A stretch of 64,000 nt of DNA from positions 25,314 through 89,313 of the forward strand of contig NZ_CAUEQY010000007.1 of assembly GCF_959020145.1 (NCBI RefSeq), read 5' to 3'. This document shows positions 1 to 7,934 of this stretch, one piece after another (the first letter of the stretch is position 1; each line of letters starts with the position of its first letter). Made by a program: the position numbers and the translations under genes. Source of the DNA: an uncultured Bifidobacterium sp. GTDB taxonomy: Bacteria > Actinomycetota > Actinomycetes > Actinomycetales > Bifidobacteriaceae. The notes below the pieces were generated by a model. It was given only the letters and a program-made list of their open reading frames with translations. It had not been told where the DNA came from and made no database searches.

Positions 1-151
1 CGGTTTCGCGATACCACATGCCGCGTGGCGTGGTGGCGAGGAAATGCGGCTTGTCGATGACGATGATGTTCTCGTCCTCGTACAGAACCTCATATTCGAA
101 GGGAATATGAGGTTCCTCGAGCACGTAACGGTGCCTGCGTTCGTTACTCAA
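1..151 (-). CDS. RluA-family pseudouridine synthase, N-terminal part (runs off window)
   Basis: Only the first 40-50 codons are in the window. The reading frame encodes PFEYEVLYEDENIIVIDKPH followed by FLATTPRG. This is the opening beta-strand block of RluA/RsuA-type pseudouridine synthases; the TTPRG form is common in actinobacterial members. The enzyme would isomerise uridine in rRNA or tRNA. The catalytic Asp motif lies beyond the left edge and cannot be checked. The frame is closed by a stop at 260-262 inside glmS. The only start codons after it are TTG at 151, overlapping the glmS end, and GTG at 124; neither has a strong ribosome site. It follows glmS on the same strand and is probably co-transcribed. 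Family assignment is fairly sure; start and target site are not. Confidence 0.7.
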   Translation of the reverse strand, partial: MSNERRHRYVLEEPHIPFEYEVLYEDENIIVIDKPHFLATTPRGMWYRET

Positions 152-2036
152 CGGTGACTGACTTGGCGAGGTTGCGCGGCTTGTCCACGTCGTAGTTCTT
201 AAGCTTGGCCATGTCCATGGCGAACAGCTGCAGCGGCACCACGTCCACCAGCGGGCTCATCAGCGTCGGGCATGCGGGACGCCAGAACACCACGTCGGCG
301 TAACGCTCCACATCCGGATCGTTCTCCTCGGCCACGGCGATGATGTAGGCGCCGCGGGCCTTGACCTCCTCGATACCGGAGATGACTTTGGCGTGCAGCA
401 CGTTGCGTCCGCGCGCGGGCGGCACGATGAACACGACCGGCTCGCCCTCGTCGACCAGCGCGATCGGACCATGCTTGAGCTCTCCCGCGGCGAAGCCCTC
501 GGTGAAGGTGTAGGCGATCTCCTTGAGCTTCAGCGCGCCTTCCATGGCGACCGGATACCCCACATGACGTCCGAGGAACAGGAAGGACTTCGCGTCCACC
601 ATCTGCTTGGCGGCCTCCTGCACGGTCTTGGTCTGGGTGTCGAGGACCCACTGGATCTTGCGGGGCATGTCCTTCAGAGAGTCCAAAGTCTGGGCGATTT
701 CGTCTCGATACATGGCACCCTTGACTTGGGCCAGATACAGGCCGAGCACGTATGCGGCGGTGATCTGCGCCACGAACGCCTTGGTGGAGGCGACCGCCAC
801 TTCCGGACCGGCGTGGGTGTAGAGCACCGCGTCGGATTCGCGTGGGATGGATGCGCCCTGCGTGTTGCAGATGGCCAATACCTTGGAGCCCTGCTCACGG
901 GCGTGACGCAACGCCATCAGCGTGTCCATGGTCTCGCCGGACTGGGAGATGGCCACCACCAACGTTCGGGGGGTGAGGATCGGGTCACGGTAGCGGAATT
1001 CGTGCGCGAGCTCCACCTCCACGGGGATGCGCACCCAATGCTCGATGGCGTATTTGGCCACCATGCCCGCGTACGCGGCCGTGCCGCAGGCGATGACGAT
1101 GATCTTGTCGATGGCTTTGAAATCATGCTCGTCGATGCGCACCTCATCGAGGTTGATGTTGCCGTTCTCGTCGAGACGTCCCAGCAGGGTGCGCTGCACG
1201 GCGGCCGGATCCTCGTGGATCTCCTTGTCCATGAAGGAGTCCCAGCCGCCTTTTTCGGCAGCCGAGGCATCCCAATCCACGGTGTAGGTCTTCGGATGTT
1301 CCACGATGTTGCCCATGAAGTCGGAGACGACGACCTTGTCTGCGGACACCATCACGGCCTGGTCCTGGTCGATTTCCATGGCGCGCTTGGTGTAGGCCAC
1401 GAACGCGGCCACGTCGGAGCCGAGGAAGTTCTCGCCTTCGCCAAGACCGACCACCAGCGGCGAATCGTGACGGGCGCCAACCGCGATGTCCGGCTGTCGC
1501 ACGTCCGTGGCGAGGATGGTGAACGCGCCTTCCAGCATGCGGGCCAGACGGCGGATGGCCTTGAACAGGTCAGGCTTACCGGTTTCCTCGATGATCTTGT
1601 CGCTGATTTTGCCCAGCAGCTTCGCCGCGACCTCGGTATCGGTTTCGGAGACGAAACGATAGCCCTCCGTCTGCAGGTCGAGACGCAGCTGGGACGCGTT
1701 TTCGATGATGCCGTTGTGGATGATGGCGACCTTGCCGTCACGCGACGTGTGCGGATGCGCGTTAGTGTCGTTCGGCACGCCGTTCGTAGCCCAACGCGTA
1801 TGGCCGATGCCCACGGTGGCGTCCGGCATCGGATCACGTTCGATGTCCTGCACCAGGTTGGCCAGACGTCCGGCCTTCTTACGGACGGCCACACGCTCCA
1901 TGCCAGGCGCCGTCAGCGCCACGCCGGCCGAATCATATCCGCGGTATTCCAATCGCTGAAGTCCTTGGAGACACACCTCCAAAGGCTTGCCGCACGCGGT
2001 CCGAACATTTCCTGCATATCCTACGATTCCACACAT
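144..2036 (-). CDS. glmS: glutamine-fructose-6-phosphate aminotransferase (isomerizing)
   Basis: Cytosolic enzyme making glucosamine-6-phosphate from fructose-6-phosphate and glutamine, the entry step to UDP-GlcNAc for cell wall synthesis. The 630-aa protein starts MCGIVGYAGN, so Cys2 is the N-terminal amidotransferase nucleophile after Met removal. An N-terminal glutaminase domain (about 1-240) is followed by two SIS sugar-isomerase domains (about 310-450 and 480-620). The second contains EGALKLKEIAY and ELKHGP. The C-terminus DKPRNLAKSVTVE is typical of the family. The start has a good ribosome site, AAGGAGCT, immediately before ATG. No glmS ribozyme is recognisable in the 229 bp upstream. 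Length is normal. Confidence 0.97.
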   Translation of the reverse strand: MCGIVGYAGNVRTACGKPLEVCLQGLQRLEYRGYDSAGVALTAPGMERVAVRKKAGRLANLVQDIERDPMPDATVGIGHTRWATNGVPNDTNAHPHTSRDGKVAIIHNGIIENASQLRLDLQTEGYRFVSETDTEVAAKLLGKISDKIIEETGKPDLFKAIRRLARMLEGAFTILATDVRQPDIAVGARHDSPLVVGLGEGENFLGSDVAAFVAYTKRAMEIDQDQAVMVSADKVVVSDFMGNIVEHPKTYTVDWDASAAEKGGWDSFMDKEIHEDPAAVQRTLLGRLDENGNINLDEVRIDEHDFKAIDKIIVIACGTAAYAGMVAKYAIEHWVRIPVEVELAHEFRYRDPILTPRTLVVAISQSGETMDTLMALRHAREQGSKVLAICNTQGASIPRESDAVLYTHAGPEVAVASTKAFVAQITAAYVLGLYLAQVKGAMYRDEIAQTLDSLKDMPRKIQWVLDTQTKTVQEAAKQMVDAKSFLFLGRHVGYPVAMEGALKLKEIAYTFTEGFAAGELKHGPIALVDEGEPVVFIVPPARGRNVLHAKVISGIEEVKARGAYIIAVAEENDPDVERYADVVFWRPACPTLMSPLVDVVPLQLFAMDMAKLKNYDVDKPRNLAKSVTVE

Positions 2037-2180
2037 AGCTCCTTAGCCTATCGGGTAAGGATGTCAATCATGAAACCAAGCCGCGCGTCCTTACAAATCT
2101 TTGCCATATATGCGAAATCCCACTCCCCCAGGGAAATCGTGCGAACCAGTGGCGCACGCAACGCGCCCATCGTCGGCAGC

Positions 2181-2236
2181 AAAAAGAAAACCCAACCCAC
2201 CGGACGTCTGCGGACGCTTGACGTCAGTGGATTGGG
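2181..2236 (-). terminator. Rho-independent terminator of the amino-acid ABC operon
   Basis: On the minus strand, CCCAATCCAC pairs with GTGGGTTGGG (one mismatch). An inner GACGTC pair sits near the loop, and the stem is followed by TTTTCTTTTT. It lies 30 bp beyond the ATPase stop codon, which fits the end of the five-gene transporter operon. The rest of the glmS upstream gap (2037-2180) shows only an isolated TTGACA, with no -10 box at usual spacing. Confidence 0.8.
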
Positions 2237-2265
2237 AATTTACGGCAGTACGACAGCCTTACTTG

Positions 2266-3060
2266 CTACAGGACGTGCTGCAGGAAGTCCTTGAAGCGCG
2301 GCTCGCTCGGATGGTCGATGATTTCCGGACCGCCTTGTTCGACGACCACACCACCGTCCATGAAGACGATCTGGTCGGCGACCTCGCGCGCGAAACCGAT
2401 CTCATGGGTGACGACCACCATGGTCATGCCTTCCTTGGCGAGGTCGAGCATGACGTTGAGCACTTCGCCGACCAGTTCCGGATCAAGCGCGGATGTCGGC
2501 TCGTCAAACAGCATGATCTCCGGCTTCATGGCAAGCGCGCGTGCGATGGCCACGCGCTGCTGCTGACCGCCGGAAAGCTGCGCCGGATAATAATCGAGGC
2601 GCTCCCCCATGCCGACGCGGTTCAGCTCCTCGATGGCGAGCTTGCGAGCTTCCTTCTTGTCCATGTGCTTGACGTGGACCGGAGCCTCCATGACGTTTTC
2701 AAGAGCCGTCATATGCGGGAACAGGTTGAAGCGCTGGAACACCATGCCCAGTTTGGAACGCTGTTCGGCCACTTCCTTGTCGTTCAGGGTCTGCAGCACG
2801 CGTTCGCCGCCCTTGTCGACGTATTTGTAGCCGATCATCTCGCCGTCAACGTCGATTTCGCCGCCAGTCAGCGTCTCCAGCTGGTTGATCAGACGCAGGA
2901 ACGTGGATTTGCCGGAGCCGGACGGACCGAGGATCACGGTGACGGTGCCCGGCATGACGGTCATGTCGATGCCTTTGAGCACATGCAGATTGCCGAAGGC
3001 CTTATGAACCTGCGTCGCCTTGACTGCAGGAACGATTTCGTTGGTTGTGATTTCGCTCAT
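2266..3060 (-). CDS. polar amino-acid ABC transporter ATP-binding protein
   Basis: ATPase subunit (264 aa) of a PAAT-family importer (GlnQ/GluA type), on the cytoplasmic face of the membrane. Walker A is GPSGSGKST (about residue 46), the signature is LSGGQQQRVAIARAL, and Walker B is IMLFDEPTSALD followed by the H-loop VVVTHE. The ATG at 3060 is chosen because GAGGGGAA lies 6-7 bases upstream; a GTG at 3075 would place that ribosome site inside the gene. The start follows the permease stop by 11 bp, so the two are surely one transcript. The substrate is not fixed by sequence; glutamate/glutamine or another polar amino acid is likely from the family. Confidence 0.93.
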   Translation of the reverse strand: MSEITTNEIVPAVKATQVHKAFGNLHVLKGIDMTVMPGTVTVILGPSGSGKSTFLRLINQLETLTGGEIDVDGEMIGYKYVDKGGERVLQTLNDKEVAEQRSKLGMVFQRFNLFPHMTALENVMEAPVHVKHMDKKEARKLAIEELNRVGMGERLDYYPAQLSGGQQQRVAIARALAMKPEIMLFDEPTSALDPELVGEVLNVMLDLAKEGMTMVVVTHEIGFAREVADQIVFMDGGVVVEQGGPEIIDHPSEPRFKDFLQHVL

Positions 3061-3071
3061 GGTCGTTCCCC

Positions 3072-4055
3072 TCACGCGGTCATTCCCGCGAACGTGGCTT
3101 CGTTCTGCTTGTCGATGTCATCCTTGGGCTCGCCGAAGGTCTTGCCTGGCAACGGCGTGCGCTTGCCGCGGGCGCCGGCCGGACGGGCGTCGAAGCCCTT
3201 GCCGAAGTGCTTTTCGAGTCGGGACTGGATGACCATCAGGATGGACGTGATGACCAGATACCAGATGCAGGCCACGATCAGCAGCGGGATCGGCTTGTAC
3301 AGACGGGTCGCGATCGCCGTGGTGGCGAACTGCAGTTCCAGCGTGAACGGCACGGCGTTGACAAGCGACGTGGTCTTCAGCATGCCGATGAACTCGTTGC
3401 CGGTCGGCGGGATGATGATGCGCATGGCCTGCGGCAGCACGATGCGACGCATGATGAGCGTGCGCTTCATGCCGAGGGCCTTTGCGGCCTCCGTCTGCCC
3501 CGGGTCGACCGCCTCAAGTCCGGCGCGCACGATTTCAGCCAGGTAGGCGGCCTCATTCAGGGCCAGGCCCAGCCATGCGGCGTTGAATGCGGTGATGACA
3601 GACTGGGAGTCAATGCTCCAGAATTCGATTGAGGTGAACGGGATGCCCACGCCGATGCGCGGCACCAGCACCGCGAACAGACCCCAGAAGACCAGCTGCG
3701 TGTACACAGGGGTTCCGCGGAAGAACCAGATGTAGAACCAGCTCACGCCGCGCAGCACCGGGTTGATGGATTTGCGCATGACCGCCAGAACGACCGCCAG
3801 AATGATGGCGATGACCATCGAGATGACGGTCAGCAGCAGCGTGTACTTGATGCCTTCCAGTACGTTCTCGTTGAACAGGTATTTCCAGACCACATTCCAT
3901 TCGAAACGCGGATTGGTGACCAAAGCCTGCACCAGCATCGCGGCGAAGAGCGCGACGATGATGGCCGCCACGATCGGACCCGTACGCTTGACAGGCAAGG
4001 CTTTAATGCGATTGGGAATATCGAGGCCGTCGCCGTCGACTTGTTTCTTCGCCAT
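3072..4055 (-). CDS. polar amino-acid ABC transporter permease
   Basis: Integral membrane subunit (327 aa) of the same importer, HisM/GlnP family. A cytoplasmic lead of about 25 residues is followed by a first membrane helix (about 28-47). The core has four to five helices and carries the EAA-loop sequence EAAKALGM (about residue 203) that contacts the ATPase. The C-terminal 45 residues are hydrophilic and Lys/Pro-rich (FGKGFDARPAGARGKRTP), longer than in enterobacterial relatives. Only one permease gene is present, so the channel is presumably a homodimer. A ribosome site AAAAAGGAAA precedes ATG. It sits between three binding-protein genes and the ATPase gene, all on one strand. Confidence 0.93.
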   Translation of the reverse strand: MAKKQVDGDGLDIPNRIKALPVKRTGPIVAAIIVALFAAMLVQALVTNPRFEWNVVWKYLFNENVLEGIKYTLLLTVISMVIAIILAVVLAVMRKSINPVLRGVSWFYIWFFRGTPVYTQLVFWGLFAVLVPRIGVGIPFTSIEFWSIDSQSVITAFNAAWLGLALNEAAYLAEIVRAGLEAVDPGQTEAAKALGMKRTLIMRRIVLPQAMRIIIPPTGNEFIGMLKTTSLVNAVPFTLELQFATTAIATRLYKPIPLLIVACIWYLVITSILMVIQSRLEKHFGKGFDARPAGARGKRTPLPGKTFGEPKDDIDKQNEATFAGMTA

Positions 4056-4089
4056 GATGCTGTTTCCTTTTTCTATCTATCTGATGAGA

Positions 4090-5019
4090 TCAGTTGAGGT
4101 CGGTCGGATTGATCTCAGCCTTGTCGAGAGCGCCGGACTCGACGCCCCAATGCTTGAGGATCTTCATGTACGTGCCGTCATCCATCAGCTTCTGCATGGC
4201 CGCCTGCACCGCCTTGGCCGTGTCGGAATCACCCTTCTTGATGGCCACGGCCTCCTTGGTCACGCCGACGTCCTCACCGAGGGCCTCAAGCTGGTCGTCG
4301 GTCTGGGAGATCGCATAACCCGCGACCGGCGAATCGGCGTAGAACACGTCGGCCTTACCGGTGGCCACTGCGGTGGCGGCTTCGGCCTGACGCTTGTAAG
4401 ACATCACTTCGGCCTTCTTGTCGGCCTTGCAGCCCTTGGCGATCTTGTTGGCCTCGTCCTCCTGGACGGTGCCGGTCTGCACTGCGATCTTCGCGCCGCA
4501 CATGTCGGAGGTGTCGAGCTTCTTCGGGTTGCCCTTCTGCACGGCCCACGTGGAGCCGGCGCGGTAGTAGCTCACGAAGTCGACGGACTGCAGACGCTCT
4601 TCGGTGATGGTCATGGCGGTGATGCCCAGATCGTACTTGGAGCCGATGGACGGGACGATGGTGTCGAACATGGAGGAGACGATCTTCGGCTTCAGGCCCA
4701 GCGTCTGGGCGATGGCCTTGGACATGTCCACATCGTAGCCGACCGGGGTCTTGCCGTCTTCGGCGTAGAATTCGGCCGGAGCATAGGACAGTTCCATGCC
4801 GACGGACAGCTCGCCGTCCTTGACGGTCTTCGCAGAGGCGGCCAGCTTGGCCAGCTCGTCATCCTTCTTGATGGTGCTCACATCGTAACCAACGGTGGTG
4901 TTCTTCGCCTTCGAGTCGCTTTTGGCGTCACCGGAATCCGTGGTGCCGCATGCGGCGACGGAGAACATCATGGCCGCGCTCAGCGCGAGAGCGGCAAACG
5001 ATTTGAATTTCAACGACAT
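4090..5019 (-). CDS. amino-acid ABC transporter substrate-binding lipoprotein, copy 1
   Basis: Family-3 extracellular solute-binding protein (309 aa), anchored outside the membrane. The signal peptide ends in the lipobox FSVAAC, followed by a Ser/Asp/Lys-rich linker and the two-lobed domain (SYAPAEFY...GYDVDMSKAIAQ). The ATG at 5019 is preceded by AGAAGGAGA; a longer frame to 5157 lacks support. It is the first of three tandem paralogues feeding one permease, and the closest to the permease gene. Its last roughly 85 codons are almost identical to copy 2: 4139-4356 matches 5256-5473 base for base. The three copies may bind different amino acids (inference). Confidence 0.92.
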   Translation of the reverse strand: MSLKFKSFAALALSAAMMFSVAACGTTDSGDAKSDSKAKNTTVGYDVSTIKKDDELAKLAASAKTVKDGELSVGMELSYAPAEFYAEDGKTPVGYDVDMSKAIAQTLGLKPKIVSSMFDTIVPSIGSKYDLGITAMTITEERLQSVDFVSYYRAGSTWAVQKGNPKKLDTSDMCGAKIAVQTGTVQEDEANKIAKGCKADKKAEVMSYKRQAEAATAVATGKADVFYADSPVAGYAISQTDDQLEALGEDVGVTKEAVAIKKGDSDTAKAVQAAMQKLMDDGTYMKILKHWGVESGALDKAEINPTDLN

Positions 5020-5206
5020 AGTGGGTTCTCCTTCTATTCTCTTCCCATCCACTGAACGGTAATCGTCCATTTGCCAATCAGACGTCCAGTATTCCAAAGG
5101 CACACGATAAAACCGCAATGCTACGCTGACGTTAATCGGCAAAAAGCGTAGGGGCATCGATCTATATACATCCGATGCCCCTACGCCCGCAGCGTCAGTG
5201 CGCCGA

Positions 5207-6142
5207 TCAGCCCAAATCGGTCGGGTTGATCTCGGCCTTGTCGACGGCGCCGGATTCGACGCCCCAATGCTTGAGGATCTTCATGTACGTGCCGTCATCC
5301 ATCAGCTTCTGCATGGCCGCCTGCACCGCCTTGGCCGTGTCGGAATCACCCTTCTTGATGGCCACGGCCTCCTTGGTCACGCCGACGTCCTCACCGAGGG
5401 CCTCAAGCTGGTCGTCGGTCTGGGAGATCGCATAACCCGCGACCGGCGAATCGGCGTAGAACACGTCGGCCTTGCCGGTGACGACGTTGGTGGTCACATC
5501 GGTCTGCAGCTTGTTGGACAGGATCTGGACGTCAAGCTTGTTGTCCGCCTTGCACTGTTCGGCGCCCTTGTTGACTTCCTCCTCCTGTGTGGTGCCGGTC
5601 TGCACCGCGATCTTCAATCCGCACAGGTCGGACGTGTCGATCTTGCTTGGGTTGCCCTTCTTGACCACCCACGTGGAACCGGCCTTGAACATGCTGACGA
5701 AGTCGACGGCCTTCATGCGTTCCGGGGTAATGGTGAACGACGAGACGCCGATATCGTACTTCGAACCGATTGATGGAATGATCGAATCGAAATTCGACGT
5801 CTGCGGATCCGCCTCGAGGCCGAACGTTTTCGCCAACGCCTTGACGATGTCCACGTCGAAGCCGACCGGCGTCTTGCCGTCCGCGGCCAGGAACTCGGCC
5901 GGCGCGTACGACGTATCCATGCCGACGGTCAGCTTGCCGTCCTTGGTGACGGAGGACGGCAGCATCTTGGCGATCTTCTCGTCCTTCTTCACGCCGGACA
6001 CGTCGTAACCGGTGGTCGACGACGAATTCGAATCGACGGAAGCTTGGGAATCCGTTTTGTCGGAGGTTCCGCAGGCTCCCATCGAGACGACCATCGCCGC
6101 GCTCAACGCGAGCGCCGCCCAACCTTTCAGGTTCCTCATCAT
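5207..6142 (-). CDS. amino-acid ABC transporter substrate-binding lipoprotein, copy 2
   Basis: Second family-3 binding lipoprotein (311 aa) of the operon. The lipobox is VSMGAC, followed by a Ser/Thr/Asp linker and the core with SYAPAEFLAADGKTPVGFDV. The start at 6142 is set by AGAGAGGA six bases upstream; a second ATG follows at once (6139). It is a mosaic: its C-terminal third matches copy 1 perfectly at DNA level over 218 bp. Its middle and N-terminal parts resemble copy 3, including a 70-bp perfect block (5439-5508 against 6488-6557). Divergent segments between these blocks line the presumed ligand cleft, so the copies may differ in specificity. Confidence 0.92.
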   Translation of the reverse strand: MMRNLKGWAALALSAAMVVSMGACGTSDKTDSQASVDSNSSSTTGYDVSGVKKDEKIAKMLPSSVTKDGKLTVGMDTSYAPAEFLAADGKTPVGFDVDIVKALAKTFGLEADPQTSNFDSIIPSIGSKYDIGVSSFTITPERMKAVDFVSMFKAGSTWVVKKGNPSKIDTSDLCGLKIAVQTGTTQEEEVNKGAEQCKADNKLDVQILSNKLQTDVTTNVVTGKADVFYADSPVAGYAISQTDDQLEALGEDVGVTKEAVAIKKGDSDTAKAVQAAMQKLMDDGTYMKILKHWGVESGAVDKAEINPTDLG

Positions 6143-6252
6143 GGCAAGTCCTCTCTTCAACCCAGCCAAATCAACCAGCCAAACGTGGCTATGGCATAAC
6201 CTAAGAGCGGATTGCTACGAGCGTATTAACGGACGCAAAAGTTCCGAAACAT

Positions 6253-7200
6253 TCACTCGTTGATGCCGGGGGTGTTGATCTCCGGCTTGCTGATGGCACC
6301 GTCCTGAACACCCCAGTACTTGAGGATCTTCATGTAGGTGCCGTCGTCGATGAGCTTCTGCAGGGCCTTCTGCAGGGCCTCGTCCATCTGCTGGTCGCCC
6401 TTCTTGACGACGATGCCTTCCGGGGCGATGCCTTCGGTCTTGCCAAGCGTTTCGAGTTCGCCGTCGGTCTGCGCGATCGCGTAGCCGGCGACCGGCGAAT
6501 CGGCGTAGAACACGTCGGCCTTGCCGGTGACGACGTTGGTGGTCACATCGGTCTGCAACTTGCTGGAGATAACGTCCATCTCCGCCTTGCCGTCGGCCTT
6601 GCATTGCTTGGCCATCTTGTTGGCGGCGGTCTCCTGCATGGTGGCGGTCTGCACGGCCACCTTCTTGCCGCACAGATCGGACGTGTCGACCTTGTTCGGG
6701 TTACCCTTCTTCACGGCCCATGCGGAGCCGGCGTTGAAGTGGCTGACGAAGTCGACCGCCTCGAGGCGTTCCTTGGTGACGGTGAACGACGAGATGCCGA
6801 TGTCGTACTTGGCGCCGACGGCCGGAATAATCGAATCGAAGTTCGCGGTTTCCGGATCGGCCTCAAGACCGAACACTCCGGCCAGCGCCTTGGCGATGTC
6901 CACGTCGAAGCCAACCGGCGTCTTGCCGTCCGCGGCCAGGAATTCGGCCGGCGCGTACGACGTATCCATGCCGATGGTGAGCTTGCCGTCCTTGGTCACA
7001 TAATCCGGCAGCATTTTGGCGATCGCGTCGTCCTTCTTCACGCCGGAAACATCGTAACCGGTCAGTTCGCTGGACTTCGAACTGGATTTCGACGCCGAGG
7101 CGTCGCTGTCGTCGCTGGTGCCGCATGCCGCGCCGGTGGCGAGCATGGCCACGCTCAACATGAACGCGGCGGCGGTTTTCAGGGCTTTTCCTGCTTGCAT
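6253..7200 (-). CDS. amino-acid ABC transporter substrate-binding lipoprotein, copy 3
   Basis: First gene of the operon and third paralogue (315 aa). The signal peptide has lipobox ATGAAC, followed by a Ser/Lys linker and a family-3 solute-binding fold. The ribosome site AGGAGAGGGA lies directly before ATG. The C-terminal portion (from about residue 240) differs from copies 1 and 2: it has EGIAPEGIVVKKGDQQMDEA where they have DVGVTKEAVAIKKGDSDTAK. Promoter elements lie 46-73 bp upstream. As promoter-proximal gene it is likely the most abundant binding protein. Confidence 0.92.
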   Translation of the reverse strand: MQAGKALKTAAAFMLSVAMLATGAACGTSDDSDASASKSSSKSSELTGYDVSGVKKDDAIAKMLPDYVTKDGKLTIGMDTSYAPAEFLAADGKTPVGFDVDIAKALAGVFGLEADPETANFDSIIPAVGAKYDIGISSFTVTKERLEAVDFVSHFNAGSAWAVKKGNPNKVDTSDLCGKKVAVQTATMQETAANKMAKQCKADGKAEMDVISSKLQTDVTTNVVTGKADVFYADSPVAGYAIAQTDGELETLGKTEGIAPEGIVVKKGDQQMDEALQKALQKLIDDGTYMKILKYWGVQDGAISKPEINTPGINE

Positions 7201-7245
7201 GTTCCCTCTCCTATGGATTCATATCGGCCTGTTCAGCCGAACCGT

Positions 7246-7273
7246 ATCCTAGCGTAAAGAGGGTGTGTTACAA
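7246..7273 (-). promoter_or_regulatory. promoter of the amino-acid ABC operon
   Basis: On the minus strand, TTGTAA (7268-7273) and TAGGAT (7246-7251) are separated by 16 bp. This is a good sigma-70-type pair located 46 bp before the start codon of binding-protein copy 3. No operator-like palindrome is obvious around it. Confidence 0.55.
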
Positions 7274-7326
7274 AAATTTTCCTGAATCGGCGTTCTTTCA
7301 CTATGTGAAACCGGAATTTTTCCGAT

Positions 7327-7806
7327 TTATCGCACCTGCTTGTTGGCGTATCGCATGGCTCGCAGCGCCTCACGCTTGTCCTGCTCCTCGCGAAGCGACT
7401 GGCGCTTGTCGAATTCCTTCTTGCCTCGGGCGAGCGCGATCTCGACCTTGACGCGGCCGTCTTTGAAATACAGGCTCAGCGGAATGATGGTGAATCCCTT
7501 GGCCTGGGTTTGGCGGGCCAGCTTGTCGATCTGCGCCGCATGCAGCAGCAGCTTGCGCTTGCGTTTGGGTGCGTGGTTGTTCCACGTGCCGTTGAGATAT
7601 TCGGGAATGTTGGCTCCCTCAAGCCACATCTCCCCACGACGGTCGATGGTGATGAACGATTCGGCCAGCGACGCCCGTCCTTCACGAAGCGACTTCACTT
7701 CGGTGCCGGTCAACACGAGACCGGCCTCATACTTGTCTTCGATGGCGTAGTCGTGACGCGCCTTCTTGTTCTGCGCGATCGGTTTGGTTCCCTGTTCTTT
7801 GGCCAT
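7327..7806 (-). CDS. smpB: SsrA-binding protein SmpB
   Basis: Small basic RNA-binding protein (159 aa) that delivers tmRNA to stalled ribosomes for trans-translation in the cytosol. Conserved SmpB features are all present: an N-terminal NKKARHDYAI, EVKSLREGRASLAESF, the acidic/aromatic core IPEYLNGTWNNH, GFTIIPLSLYFK, and a Lys/Arg-rich C-terminal tail (KKEFDKRQSLREEQDKREALR). Length is typical. The start is set by AGGAGG seven bases upstream. It lies downstream of the CHAP hydrolase gene on the same strand, a common ftsEX-hydrolase-smpB order in bifidobacteria. No ssrA gene is seen in the window. Confidence 0.97.
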   Translation of the reverse strand: MAKEQGTKPIAQNKKARHDYAIEDKYEAGLVLTGTEVKSLREGRASLAESFITIDRRGEMWLEGANIPEYLNGTWNNHAPKRKRKLLLHAAQIDKLARQTQAKGFTIIPLSLYFKDGRVKVEIALARGKKEFDKRQSLREEQDKREALRAMRYANKQVR

Positions 7807-7934
7807 GTCGGACCTCCTTCCCGGTTCTTTCGATCAGTGTATGCAACGCGACTCCGTCGACCATATCACGAAAGCGCGTCGCCCGACGATGCGGACGGCG
7901 CGCTTGCCGTGGTTTCATGTCTGGAACGGAACCG

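Noticed and set aside
2037..2180. glmS ribozyme or riboswitch, and a TTGACA promoter, upstream of glmS
   Set aside because: No ribozyme core is recognisable, such elements belong mainly to Firmicutes, and the TTGACA has no -10 at 16-18 bp.
393..2294. A 633-codon open frame on the plus strand opposite glmS
   Set aside because: It is the antisense of a strongly conserved enzyme gene; its translation is His/Gly/Asp-rich, without any domain, a usual effect of high-GC codon bias. The same holds for other long antisense frames, for example those opposite the GH13, wecA and citrate synthase genes.
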